From NCBI GenBank assembly GCA_034422875.1, contig DAOUJI010000107.1, forward strand, positions 1 to 64,000: 64,000 nucleotides of DNA, written 5' to 3'. The notes below the pieces were generated by a model. The model did not search any database. It saw nothing but the letters and a program-made list of their open reading frames with translations, and was not told the origin of the DNA. Positions 24,081-31,506 of the stretch are shown here, in pieces (position 1 is the stretch's first letter; every line of letters begins with the position of its first letter). This DNA comes from DAOUJI01 sp034422875 (lineage in GTDB: Bacteria > Chloroflexota > Dehalococcoidia > Lucifugimonadales > JAGWBF01). The position numbers and the translations under genes are program-made.

Positions 24081-24738
24081 CCGACTCCTCTCCGTCGGCT
24101 ATCAGTCTAACAGGGGCGAATGTGCGCCGGTGGATGAGGCATGGGCCCAGTTCCGAAAGCCTGCGCCGGTGTTCGACCGTTCCATAGCCCTTGTGGGACG
24201 CAAATCCGTATCCAGGGTACATGGCGTCGGCCTCCGACATCATCCCGTCTCTGGTCACCTTGGCCAGAATGGACGCCGCAGCGATGGAGTAGCTTATGCT
24301 GTCGCCGTGGGGAAGGGAATAGTAGGGAATGCCGGGGGCCTTAAGCTGGACATGGTCGATAAGGAGGTGGGATGGAGAAACATCCAGGCTTTCCAGCGCT
24401 CTCTGCATAGCCTTCTTAGTCGCCGGAACTATTCCCCAGTCGTCTATCTCCTGCGCGGTGGCAATGCCCACACCCATTGATAGGGCATATTCGCGGATGT
24501 TCTCCAGTGCCTTTAGTCTTTGGCGGTGGCTCAGGGCCTTTGAGTCGTCCACCATGCCCAGCCAGGAATGGTCATGATTGCCGTTGTGGAGAGACGAGGA
24601 AAACAGACTGGCCGGGAATATGACGGCCCCGGCGACCACGGGACCGGCGAGCGGACCGCGGCCTGCTTCATCAATCCCCGCCACCAGGTCGAAACCCTGG
24701 GCATAGTACCTGCGTTCCAGGTCGAACGTAGGCGCCAC
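24061..24738 (-). CDS. rnhB: Ribonuclease HII
   Basis: A 225-residue type 2 RNase H that removes ribonucleotides from DNA. The motif VAGIDEAGRGPLAGPVVAGAV (DEaGRG) gives the first catalytic Asp-Glu; LLIDHVQLK supplies the central Asp and ASILAKVTRD the SILAKVxRD signature. It is complete in length, and overlaps yraN by 20 bases. Confidence 0.95.
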   Translation of the reverse strand: MAPTFDLERRYYAQGFDLVAGIDEAGRGPLAGPVVAGAVIFPASLFSSSLHNGNHDHSWLGMVDDSKALSHRQRLKALENIREYALSMGVGIATAQEIDDWGIVPATKKAMQRALESLDVSPSHLLIDHVQLKAPGIPYYSLPHGDSISYSIAAASILAKVTRDGMMSEADAMYPGYGFASHKGYGTVEHRRRLSELGPCLIHRRTFAPVRLIADGEESGVHAQD

Positions 24739-24789
24739 CGCCTCCCCTCCCCACGCTCTGTCTGTCCTAACGTTGCAGTCCCAACGGAA

Positions 24790-25902
24790 CTATCTGGCGG
24801 CAGTCACGGCAGGGATTTGGGCGGACTCGATGCGCCCCCCGCCGAGAACCTCGTCTCCTTGATATATCACCATAGCCTGCCCTGGAGTGACGGCCCGTTG
24901 CGGACACTCGAACTCTAACCTGGCCTTTTCGCCGTCCGGGTGGAGAATCGCCGCGGCTTCAGGCGACTTGTAACGTATCTTCACCATCACCTGAGAGCCA
25001 TCTTCCGGCTGGCGCCCGGATATGTAATTTACATCCGAGGCGACAAGAGTCATGCTGTAGAGTTGCTCCTCCGGGCCAACGACCACATCCCCTGACTCGG
25101 CGTCGATGGCAATCACGTACTGGGGATTCTTTGTGGATATCCCCAGCCCGCGCCTCTGGCCCACGGTGAAGAACTCCATTCCCTCATGCCGCCCCAGAAC
25201 AGATCCTCCACTGTCCACAATCAGGCCGGGCCGTGGAGTCACCCGTTCCTTCAGGAACTGCCTGTAGTCCCCTGACGGTATGAAGCATATGTCCTGGCTG
25301 TCAGGTTTCTCGGCGTTGGGGAAGCCTGCCTTGAGAGCCGCGTCTCTAATTTCCTCTTTGGTGTAGCCGCCCACGGGCATCAGGGTGTGGCCCAACTCCT
25401 TCTGTCCCATGCCGTACAGTACGTAAGACTGGTCCTTGGACCGGTCCATACCCCGCAGCAGGCGGAAGCCATCCGGCCCAGGCTCGATGCGGGCGTAATG
25501 ACCGGTGGCCACGTAGTACGCCCCAAGAATCCGGGCCCGGTCGTATAGGAAGCTAAACTTGATCCGGTCGTTGCAGGCGATGCACGGGTGAGGGGTCATG
25601 CCCCGCTGGTACTCACGGCAGAAGTAGTCAATGACGAAAGCCTGAAACTCCCGCTGGAGATTGAAGACATAGTGGGGCGCTTCCAGGCGTGCGCATACGC
25701 GGCGGGCGTCCTCCACATCATCGATGGTGCAGCAACCCTTGTAGTAGTCGGGAAGGCTGTCCAAGTCCACGTCGTAGAGCTTCATCGTGACGCCCACGAT
25801 GTCATAGCCCTGCTCCTTAAGAAGCAGGGCTGCAACTGATGAGTCTACGCCGCCGCTCATCGCGACGGCCACTTTGCCATTAGTTGGCATCAGGGTATCC
25901 AA
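24790..25902 (-). CDS. mnmA: tRNA-specific 2-thiouridylase MnmA
   Basis: A 370-residue enzyme that thiolates wobble U34 of tRNA. AVAMSGGVDSSVAALLL is the PP-loop ATPase; HPCIACNDRIKFS holds one catalytic Cys and KPDSQDICFIPSGDYR the second, at family positions. The C-terminal barrel (VTPGQAMVIYQGDEVLGGGRI) is intact. MPTNGK at 25890 is an alternative start. A dispersed repeat lies immediately upstream. Confidence 0.95.
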   Translation of the reverse strand: MDTLMPTNGKVAVAMSGGVDSSVAALLLKEQGYDIVGVTMKLYDVDLDSLPDYYKGCCTIDDVEDARRVCARLEAPHYVFNLQREFQAFVIDYFCREYQRGMTPHPCIACNDRIKFSFLYDRARILGAYYVATGHYARIEPGPDGFRLLRGMDRSKDQSYVLYGMGQKELGHTLMPVGGYTKEEIRDAALKAGFPNAEKPDSQDICFIPSGDYRQFLKERVTPRPGLIVDSGGSVLGRHEGMEFFTVGQRRGLGISTKNPQYVIAIDAESGDVVVGPEEQLYSMTLVASDVNYISGRQPEDGSQVMVKIRYKSPEAAAILHPDGEKARLEFECPQRAVTPGQAMVIYQGDEVLGGGRIESAQIPAVTAAR

Positions 25903-25904
25903 AT

Positions 25905-25942
25905 TACTCCCTCTCCCCGTGGGAGAGGGTCGGGGTGAGGGC
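25905..25942. repeat. Dispersed hairpin repeat copy
   Basis: ACTCCCTCTCCCC-GT-GGGAGAGGG then TCGGGGTGAGGGCC, nearly identical to 1067-1103. It sits between mnmA and the cupin gene. Confidence 0.6.
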
Positions 25943-25955
25943 CGTATCCTACGAA

Positions 25956-26312
25956 CTATTCCAGCGTCTCGGTCTGGCTGTCCTTGGCGGTCACGGTTAT
26001 GTGGGACATGGCGGACTCGGCCCTGGCGCCGTGCCAGTGCTTCTCGCCTGCGGGGATGTGAATCACGTCCCCAAGCCTGACCTCAACCTGCTCATCGTCG
26101 GTGACCACTAAGCCGATGCCGGAGGTGATGATCAGCACCTGGTCGCCGCTGTGGGCGTGGAACTTGTTCCTGGCGCCCTTGGAGAAGTTGACGATGGCGC
26201 AGTTGAAGCTTTCCACGTCGGGCGTGATGGCCTGGCGTGTAACGTTTCCGCCGATCATCAGAGGGCTGTTGCCGTCGGACTCGGGCACTTCAGGAATTCT
26301 GGACACTTTCAT
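25956..26312 (-). CDS. Cupin-domain protein
   Basis: A 118-residue single-cupin protein. KFHAHSGDQVLIITSGIGLVV provides the first cupin motif (HxH...E-like) and VIHIPAGEKHWHGA the second, with His residues suited to a metal ion. It starts at ATG 26312 behind AGGAGG. The substrate is unknown; such proteins serve as dioxygenases, isomerases or sensors. Confidence 0.87.
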   Translation of the reverse strand: MKVSRIPEVPESDGNSPLMIGGNVTRQAITPDVESFNCAIVNFSKGARNKFHAHSGDQVLIITSGIGLVVTDDEQVEVRLGDVIHIPAGEKHWHGARAESAMSHITVTAKDSQTETLE

Positions 26313-26510
26313 AATCGCCTCCTGGACATAGCCGTGTTGTGGGTACGAAAGACCACCGCCTATCATAATACAGGGCCATGAGGCCGTCTACCCGCGCCTG
26401 TGTCCAGGTTGTCCGCATGTGGGGGCCGTGATACCATACGCTCGTGGCTGGCCAGGCCCATCGCCGCCGCTCATATTGTTCTCAATCGACCTGACTTCAG
26501 GAGGTCCTTA

Positions 26511-26900
26511 ATGCCCGCTTTCGTCTACGACCACATACATCTGAGAAGTCCCGATCCCCATGCCGCCGCCGAATGGTACAAGGACAAGTTCGACGCCAAG
26601 CTCATCTACACTCCCCAGCCCGACAATCAGCCCGACCGTGTGGACATCGACCTGGACGGACTGATGATATTTGTGGCGGGTAAACTTCCCGACGGCAAGG
26701 AAATCGACGAACCCCGCGACCCTCACTACGGGCTGGACCACTTCGGACTCAGGGTCGAAGACCTGGACGCTATGCTGGCCCAGATGACTTCCAGGGGCGT
26801 GGAAATAACCGAAGGCCCACGCATGGCGCCCAGCGGAGCCAAGATTGCCTTCGTGAGGGGTCCTGACAACGTGCGCATAGAGCTGCTCCAGCGCTACTAA
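26511..26900 (+). CDS. VOC-family (glyoxalase/bleomycin resistance fold) protein
   Basis: A 129-residue protein. The N-terminal MPAFVYDHIHLRSPDPHAAAEWY gives the first metal His, and GLDHFGLRVEDLDAML the second module's His; the C-terminal VRGPDNVRIELLQRY carries a Glu. These fit a vicinal oxygen chelate metalloenzyme. The start with AGGAGG is clear at 26511. It precedes two LLM oxidoreductases in the same direction. Confidence 0.88.
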   Translation: MPAFVYDHIHLRSPDPHAAAEWYKDKFDAKLIYTPQPDNQPDRVDIDLDGLMIFVAGKLPDGKEIDEPRDPHYGLDHFGLRVEDLDAMLAQMTSRGVEITEGPRMAPSGAKIAFVRGPDNVRIELLQRY

Positions 26901-26901
26901 C

Positions 26902-26967
26902 GGAGCCATCCTTCGACTGCGCTGCACTACGCTCCGCTGCGTCTCGCTGCGCTCAGGATGAACGAAG
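26902..26967. repeat. Short intergenic repeat
   Basis: CCTTCGACTGCGCTGC...CGCTGCGCTCAGGATGAAC is a low-complexity inverted unit of the kind often scattered in bacterial genomes; only this copy was noticed in the window. Confidence 0.4.
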
Positions 26968-26968
26968 T

Positions 26969-27835
26969 ATGAGATTCGGAATATTCGTCTTTGACTCGGC
27001 CCGCAACATGGACCCGGCGACTCTGGCCAGGAGGGCCGAGGAGTTGGGATTCAGTTCCTTTTGGATTCCGGAGCACACCGTGCTCCCTGTGCATCCTTCC
27101 AAGGGTCCAAGCGGCTCGACCACCGCCGAGTTCCCCGAGTCTTTCTACCACATCTCCGACCCGGTGATTTCCCTGGCGCGGGCGTCGGGGGCCACGTCCA
27201 CCATCAAGCTGGGCACTGGAATCCTGCTGGCCGCCGAACGCAACCCGTTGCTGACCTCCAAAAGCCTTGCAACTCTGGACCGTTTGTCCGGGGGACGTCT
27301 GCTGGTGGGCATTGGCACGGGCTGGTCGCCAGAGGAGTACGCCGCCATGGGCGGGGACTTCCAAAACCGCTACTCACAGCTGAGGGAGCACGTCCAGGCG
27401 CTCAAGACCATCTGGAGCGAAGACGAACCGGAGTTTCACGGCCGCTTCTACAACTTCCCTCCGGTCCGGGTTTATCCCAAGCCCGTCCAGACGCCACATC
27501 CGCCCATCTTCATAGGGGGCGGCCTGGGTAGATTAGCGGAGCGAGTTTTCAAACGCATCGTCAATTGGGCCAACGGCTGGGTCCCTGTGATAACTGAAAT
27601 CGAGCAGGTGCGGCAGGGACGGGAGTCTTTGACCCGCCTCGCCGAGGAAGCCGGCAGGGACCCCGCGTCCATACCCGTATACGCCATGACCCGAGGCCGG
27701 GCGTTTAGAACGAGCGACGACGTGGCTCGTCTGGAAGAGGCCGGGGCCGACGAGGTGGTCTTCTGGCTCCAGAGCCCTTACGACGATGACAACGCGTTAG
27801 TCGAGCTTGAGAACCTAGCCCAGAGCGTGATGTAG
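26969..27835 (+). CDS. LLM-class flavin-dependent oxidoreductase
   Basis: A 288-residue F420/FMN-type LLM oxidoreductase. Conserved segments are AEELGFSSFWIPEHTVLP (residues about 25-42), LGTGILLAAERNPLLTSK, the SGGRLLVGIGTGW flavin-pocket strand, and the HPPIFIGGGL segment. It is a close relative of the next gene (over half its residues by eye), so the pair is a tandem duplication with probably different substrates. Confidence 0.92.
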   Translation: MRFGIFVFDSARNMDPATLARRAEELGFSSFWIPEHTVLPVHPSKGPSGSTTAEFPESFYHISDPVISLARASGATSTIKLGTGILLAAERNPLLTSKSLATLDRLSGGRLLVGIGTGWSPEEYAAMGGDFQNRYSQLREHVQALKTIWSEDEPEFHGRFYNFPPVRVYPKPVQTPHPPIFIGGGLGRLAERVFKRIVNWANGWVPVITEIEQVRQGRESLTRLAEEAGRDPASIPVYAMTRGRAFRTSDDVARLEEAGADEVVFWLQSPYDDDNALVELENLAQSVM

Positions 27836-27839
27836 AGCG

Positions 27840-27876
27840 GCCCCCATCCCAACCTTCCCCCTGAGGGGGAAGGGGA
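27840..27876. repeat. Dispersed hairpin repeat (inverted orientation)
   Basis: CCCCCATCCCAACCTTCCCCCTGAGGGGGAAGG is the reverse form of the variant at 1137-1172. It lies between the two LLM genes. Confidence 0.5.
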
Positions 27877-27890
27877 AAACGAGGTGATCT

Positions 27891-28763
27891 ATGGCGATTC
27901 CAGTTGGAGTATTCGTACTGGACACAGGAGCTGCTACGGACGTGGCCGTTCTGGCCAAGCGGGCCGAGGAGCTGGGATTCGCCTCCTTCTGGGTGCCTGA
28001 GCATCCAGTGATACCTGTGACAAGATCCACTCCGTACCCAGGCGACCGGAGCGGAGTGATTCCCGATGGGTACTACTGGATGGCCGATCCATGGATAACC
28101 CTGGCCCGCGCTTCGGGGACCACCAGCAACATCCTTCTGGGAACGGCGATATGCATCCTGCCAGAGCACAACCCGCTCCTTACGAGCAAGCAGGTCGCCA
28201 CTCTCGACAATCTGTCGGGAGGCCGCGTCATTGTCGGCCTGGGAGTCGGTTGGCTCAAGGAGGAGTTGGAGCTCCTGGGCGGCAACTTTGAACGCAAGGG
28301 GCCACAGTCGGTGGACAACATCCGGGCGCTTAAGGAACTCTGGACCAAAGACGAAGCGGAATATCACGGCGAGTTTTACGACTTCCCCGCTGTAAGGGTC
28401 TTCCCAAAGCCCACCCAGAAGCCCCACCCTCCCATCGTGTTCGGCGGCGGGCTGACGCCGAAGAACTCCGAGATTATTTTTCGGCGCATTGTCCGGGTCG
28501 GCGACGGCTGGCTTCCGGTCCTTCATGAGCCGGAGCCCATCGAGGACGGCAGGCGCCGCCTAGACGAAAAGGCCAAAGAAGCCGGACGTGACCCATCGTC
28601 CATCAAGATATACGCCATGGGGCGGCCAGGCGCCTTTGGGACGAGAGACGACATCAAAGCCCTTGAAAACGCCGGAGCCGACCACGTAGTCCTTTGGATG
28701 GACAACACCAAGGGAGAAGCCGCCCTGAACGAGCTGGAAGAGCGGGCGCGAATAGCGCTCTAG
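27891..28763 (+). CDS. LLM-class flavin-dependent oxidoreductase
   Basis: A 290-residue paralogue of the preceding gene: AEELGFASFWVPEHPVIP, NPLLTSKQVATLDNLSGGR, GLGVGWLKEE and HPPIVFGGGL are all present. It is full-length. The dispersed repeat separates the two copies; a shared promoter may still serve both. Confidence 0.92.
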   Translation: MAIPVGVFVLDTGAATDVAVLAKRAEELGFASFWVPEHPVIPVTRSTPYPGDRSGVIPDGYYWMADPWITLARASGTTSNILLGTAICILPEHNPLLTSKQVATLDNLSGGRVIVGLGVGWLKEELELLGGNFERKGPQSVDNIRALKELWTKDEAEYHGEFYDFPAVRVFPKPTQKPHPPIVFGGGLTPKNSEIIFRRIVRVGDGWLPVLHEPEPIEDGRRRLDEKAKEAGRDPSSIKIYAMGRPGAFGTRDDIKALENAGADHVVLWMDNTKGEAALNELEERARIAL

Positions 28764-28795
28764 CCTTGGGCCGGCCGTAAGGGGAAGACTTTAGA

Positions 28796-29131
28796 ATGGC
28801 ATCTAGGGTCTACTACGACGCCGACTGCCGCCTTTGTTCAGGCGGAGTCAGCCTGGTTTCGCGGGCGGGTGTGCTGGGAGAAGTAGACTGGACGCCGATC
28901 CAGTCAGGCTCCTGCCCGGAAGGCGTCTCAGGCGAAGACTTGGACCGTGCAATGCACCTGGAAACGCCGTCGGGGGTGTACAGCGGGTTCGATGCCGTCA
29001 GGCGCATAGCCTTAAGGACTCCTGTCCTGTGGCCGTTTGCCCTGGTGTTCTGGCTGCCCGGCATGGGCGCGCTCGGCTCTTGGGCTTATGCTCTTGTCGC
29101 CCGCAACCGGAGGCGGATGTGGGGCCGCTAG
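28796..29131 (+). CDS. DCC-family (DUF393) thiol-disulfide oxidoreductase-like protein
   Basis: A 111-residue protein with the YYDADCRLCSGGV opening: D-C-x-L-C is the DCC signature, with two Cys spaced like a redox pair. A hydrophobic C-terminal stretch (WPFALVFWLPGMGALGSWAYALVA) may be membrane-associated, followed by a basic end. A 126-base copy of its 3' end, 95% identical by eye, lies 2.4 kb downstream beyond the restriction-modification genes. Confidence 0.85.
   Translation: MASRVYYDADCRLCSGGVSLVSRAGVLGEVDWTPIQSGSCPEGVSGEDLDRAMHLETPSGVYSGFDAVRRIALRTPVLWPFALVFWLPGMGALGSWAYALVARNRRRMWGR
28985..29110 (+). repeat. Direct repeat, resident copy (3' end of the DCC gene)
   Basis: 126 bases from GGGTTCGATGCCGTC to CCCGCAACCGG, repeated at 31370-31495 without indels and with about six mismatches. 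The reading frame is the same in both copies. Confidence 0.85.
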
Positions 29132-29139
29132 GGACGATC

Positions 29140-30123
29140 CTAAGATTCGAAACCAGGCAGCAATGAACCATTGGTTTTGCTTTTAGTATTAGGCAAAGCA
29201 GGCTTTGGGTTTCTTTTCTGAATGGTGAACATGGTACTCGCAGCACTTGCTTTTGCTTCCGCTAGCTTAGCAGTTGCTTTGTTAACGTATTCCAAGTTGA
29301 TCTCATAGCCAATATACCTACGGTTCGCGCGTATTGCAGCTTCGGCGGTCGTTCCTGAACCGATGAAAGGGTCCAACACTATATCACCTACGAAAGAATA
29401 CAAATTGATGAGACGGAGGGGCAGTTCAACCGGGAAGGGAGCAGGATGATTGGCCTTCTTTGCTCTTGCAGCAGGAAATCTCCAGATACTCTTGGTATAC
29501 TCTAAGAAATCATCGCGGCCTATGCTGTTTTGGCGAATGGGGTGGCGTTTGAATGTTCCTTTGCAAAACACGAGGATGTATTCATGGACATCGCGCAGGA
29601 CAGGATTGCTGGATGACTTCCAACTCCCCCAAGCAGACGACGAACCTGCACTTGCCCCCTTGTCCCATATAATCTCTCCGCGCATGTAGAATCCGCAATC
29701 CTGGGCAATCTCTATGATGTATGCGTGTAGCGGAATGTAGGGCGTTCGGCCAACATTGGCGATATTGATGCACGCGCGGCCCCCTTCCACAAGAGTCCGA
29801 TAAGTTTCTTGTAAGACTTGCGAAAGCAGGTCCCGATATTCTGAGAGAGAAAGGTCGGCATCGTATTCTTTTCCAACATTGTATGGCGGTGAGGTAATCA
29901 TCAAATGTATAGAGTCATTTGGCAAGCGTGACATATCCCTGCTGTCTGCGCCATATATGACATCCAACTCATTTGGAACATTTTCACTGTACTTTCCGTT
30001 CTCACTGTTTCTGGGCCTCAAGTCTTCATATAGTCTTTTTCCATAAAACTTACTCGAGTCGTGACCCGTACGACTCACTGTTCCGAATGACGACGTTTCC
30101 GTTCTCTTCACAGTGTGTCCCAT
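29140..30123 (-). CDS. Type II DNA methyltransferase, beta-class (N4-cytosine or N6-adenine)
   Basis: A 327-residue methyltransferase. The catalytic motif IV, ITSPPYNVGKEY, precedes the SAM-binding motif I, DPFIGSGTTAEAA, an order that defines the beta class. SPPY favours N4-cytosine methylation. The target-recognition region lies between them. I choose ATG 30123 (MGHTVKRTETSS); its first 16 bases overlap the 3' end of the upstream restriction-like gene, so expression is coupled. It converges on the DCC gene with 8 bases between the stops. Confidence 0.9.
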   Translation of the reverse strand: MGHTVKRTETSSFGTVSRTGHDSSKFYGKRLYEDLRPRNSENGKYSENVPNELDVIYGADSRDMSRLPNDSIHLMITSPPYNVGKEYDADLSLSEYRDLLSQVLQETYRTLVEGGRACINIANVGRTPYIPLHAYIIEIAQDCGFYMRGEIIWDKGASAGSSSAWGSWKSSSNPVLRDVHEYILVFCKGTFKRHPIRQNSIGRDDFLEYTKSIWRFPAARAKKANHPAPFPVELPLRLINLYSFVGDIVLDPFIGSGTTAEAAIRANRRYIGYEINLEYVNKATAKLAEAKASAASTMFTIQKRNPKPALPNTKSKTNGSLLPGFES

Positions 30124-30761
30124 AACTGTATCCAACGATGGTACAAGGCCCGCTCGACCAATAGTGACGGATCCCGGTTCCATTCAATAGGAAGAGACTG
30201 AGTGTTCTGATGGGTTTGTAGTAGATGCATCGCGTCTCTTGAGATTTCAACGCCGCGAGGATTGGTTCCCCTTGGTGGCACTTTCGTATAACCAGAAATG
30301 GTCAATGCGCGCATTACCTCTTCTTGAACCTGTTGGGGAAACAGAAACATCCTACCAGTTTTGCCCCACAAGACATTGACATAGAGCAAGTGGCTGGAAG
30401 GAGCGTACGTGCCGAGGAAATCGTCAATCTTGTCCCAATCCACCGTCCACACCAGTTTTACACCACCCAGTCCTCCTGTTGATTTAGTCTTGATGGACAC
30501 AGGGTGGTTGTTTACTAGAACATCTAGTGCTGGTGAAGTACTTGGAGGAAACTCAACGCTGTCAACTCCGTACACATACATGAACAGAGCAATTAGCACC
30601 CGCTCCCGTGCAGTGCCGACCTCCATGCCCAGCCGTTTGCCTCTCCTATTCTCCAACTCTACCATATTAAACAAGGTAGGTAGAACACGTTGGATTCTCT
30701 CGCTATATGGAGAAGAGAATAACTCGACCCCAAATGGTGATTCGGCTACGGAGGTGTTCAT
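30108..30761 (-). CDS. Putative type II restriction endonuclease (possibly ThaI-like)
   Basis: A 217-residue protein directly upstream of, and overlapping, the methyltransferase, the usual place for the cognate nuclease. NRRGKRLGMEVGTARERVLI forms a conserved-looking helix, and SPALDVLVNNHPVSIKTKS supplies an Asp-x(n)-(I)-K-x-K, consistent with a PD-(D/E)xK-type centre. The resemblance to the ThaI family (CGCG) is my impression, not a search result. AT-richness indicates acquisition. Confidence 0.65.
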   Translation of the reverse strand: MNTSVAESPFGVELFSSPYSERIQRVLPTLFNMVELENRRGKRLGMEVGTARERVLIALFMYVYGVDSVEFPPSTSPALDVLVNNHPVSIKTKSTGGLGGVKLVWTVDWDKIDDFLGTYAPSSHLLYVNVLWGKTGRMFLFPQQVQEEVMRALTISGYTKVPPRGTNPRGVEISRDAMHLLQTHQNTQSLPIEWNRDPSLLVERALYHRWIQLWDTL

Positions 30762-30782
30762 GGCATCGTAGTTGTCAGTGTA

Positions 30783-30968
30783 TCAAGTTAATGGTTGCTT
30801 TTTACCCGCATCTGCACCATTCATCGACACGTACGAAAATGATTGAGTGACTACAGGCTCCTTCTGAATTTGTTTCCATATCTGGCGGCCTCTCTGCCGG
30901 GCCTCTTCAGTGAGAAAACTCTCCCAGGTTCGCTCATACCCCACCTCGTCCCCCGCGACCTCCACCAC
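30783..30968 (-). CDS. Small ORF overlapping the next gene's Gly-rich end (uncertain)
   Basis: A 61-residue frame beginning at GTG 30968 and reading EVAGDEVGYERTWESFLTEE, then ARQRGRQIWKQIQKEP. It looks protein-like and overlaps the 3' end of the 30934-31287 gene out of frame. It could be a real coupled small gene, or the true continuation of that gene if a frameshift exists, since the other frame is a suspicious Gly-rich run there. Confidence 0.4.
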   Translation of the reverse strand: MVEVAGDEVGYERTWESFLTEEARQRGRQIWKQIQKEPVVTQSFSYVSMNGADAGKKQPLT

Positions 30969-31287
30969 CGCGGTGTTTATAACTGTCCGCCCAATAGAGC
31001 TCCTTGGATTCCATGTATCGCTGGGTCATCATCTCTGATGCCGTCTTGCGCTGTTCAGGTGGACTTGGTTTGTAACCGCTTTCTTGGACGACCTTCTTAA
31101 AAACTTCCTGTGCCTGCTTCAAGGATCGGAACGAGCCCAACGTTTCGCCTTTTTGAAGAACGTGATACTTCCCATCGTCCGGTGTATTTTCCGTATATCT
31201 TTCGATGGATAGGTTTAGGTCTGGGATATACTGGCGATAGGAGTCGGTGGCCAAAATGTCGCCTCCGGCGGCATAATTCCAGCGCAT
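30934..31287 (-). CDS. Small protein of the restriction-modification island
   Basis: A 117-residue protein, first in the island's operon. MRWNYAAGGDILATDSYRQY, a DGKYHVLQKGETLGSFRSLK segment and a basic SPPEQRKTASEMMTQRYMES stretch are followed by a HRGGGGRGGRGGV end. No family is recognised; a regulatory or accessory role is possible from position. The ATG at 31287 lies inside a TATAAT-like sequence, so either the start is further in or transcription begins upstream. Confidence 0.55.
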   Translation of the reverse strand: MRWNYAAGGDILATDSYRQYIPDLNLSIERYTENTPDDGKYHVLQKGETLGSFRSLKQAQEVFKKVVQESGYKPSPPEQRKTASEMMTQRYMESKELYWADSYKHRGGGGRGGRGGV

Positions 31288-31334
31288 TATAGCAGCACGT
31301 CAGTGAGGAGAACATCCTCTGATGTCGGTCAATT

Positions 31335-31355
31335 TTGGGAGGTTAAACCTCCCAA
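31335..31355. promoter_or_regulatory. Perfect 10-bp-arm palindrome
   Basis: TTGGGAGGTT-A-AACCTCCCAA, a perfect inverted repeat around a single base, between the island's first gene and the displaced DCC tail. It could be an operator for the operon or an end structure of the island. Confidence 0.55.
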
Positions 31356-31369
31356 GGGAACCGGCGAAA

Positions 31370-31506
31370 GGGTTCGATACCGTCAGGCGCATAGCCTTAA
31401 GGACTCCTGTCCTGTGGCCGTTTGCCCTGGTGTTCTGGCTGCCCGGCATGGGCGCCCTTGGCTCGCGGGCCTATGCTCTTGTCGCCCGCAACCGGCCCCG
31501 TTCTTA
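31370..31506 (+). pseudogene. Displaced 3' tail of the DCC gene (fossil)
   Basis: In frame it reads GFDTVRRIALRTPVLWPFAL, then VFWLPGMGALGSRAYALVARNRPRS and a TAG at 31505-31507 overlapping the ribBA 3' end. It is the last 40-odd codons of the DCC gene, with no start of its own. The last 126 matching bases (to 31495) are 95% identical to the resident copy; the extreme C-termini differ (NRPRS against NRRRMWGR). Confidence 0.8.

Larger units (their letters stand above)
29111..31369. mobile_element. Restriction-modification island bracketed by a gene-tail direct repeat
   Basis: About 2.26 kb, visibly more AT-rich than the surroundings, containing a methyltransferase, a restriction enzyme candidate and one or two small genes, all leftward. 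It is bounded by the 126-base DCC-tail repeats. No recombinase is encoded. Calling it mobile is inferred from composition, cargo and flanking repeats. Confidence 0.6.
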
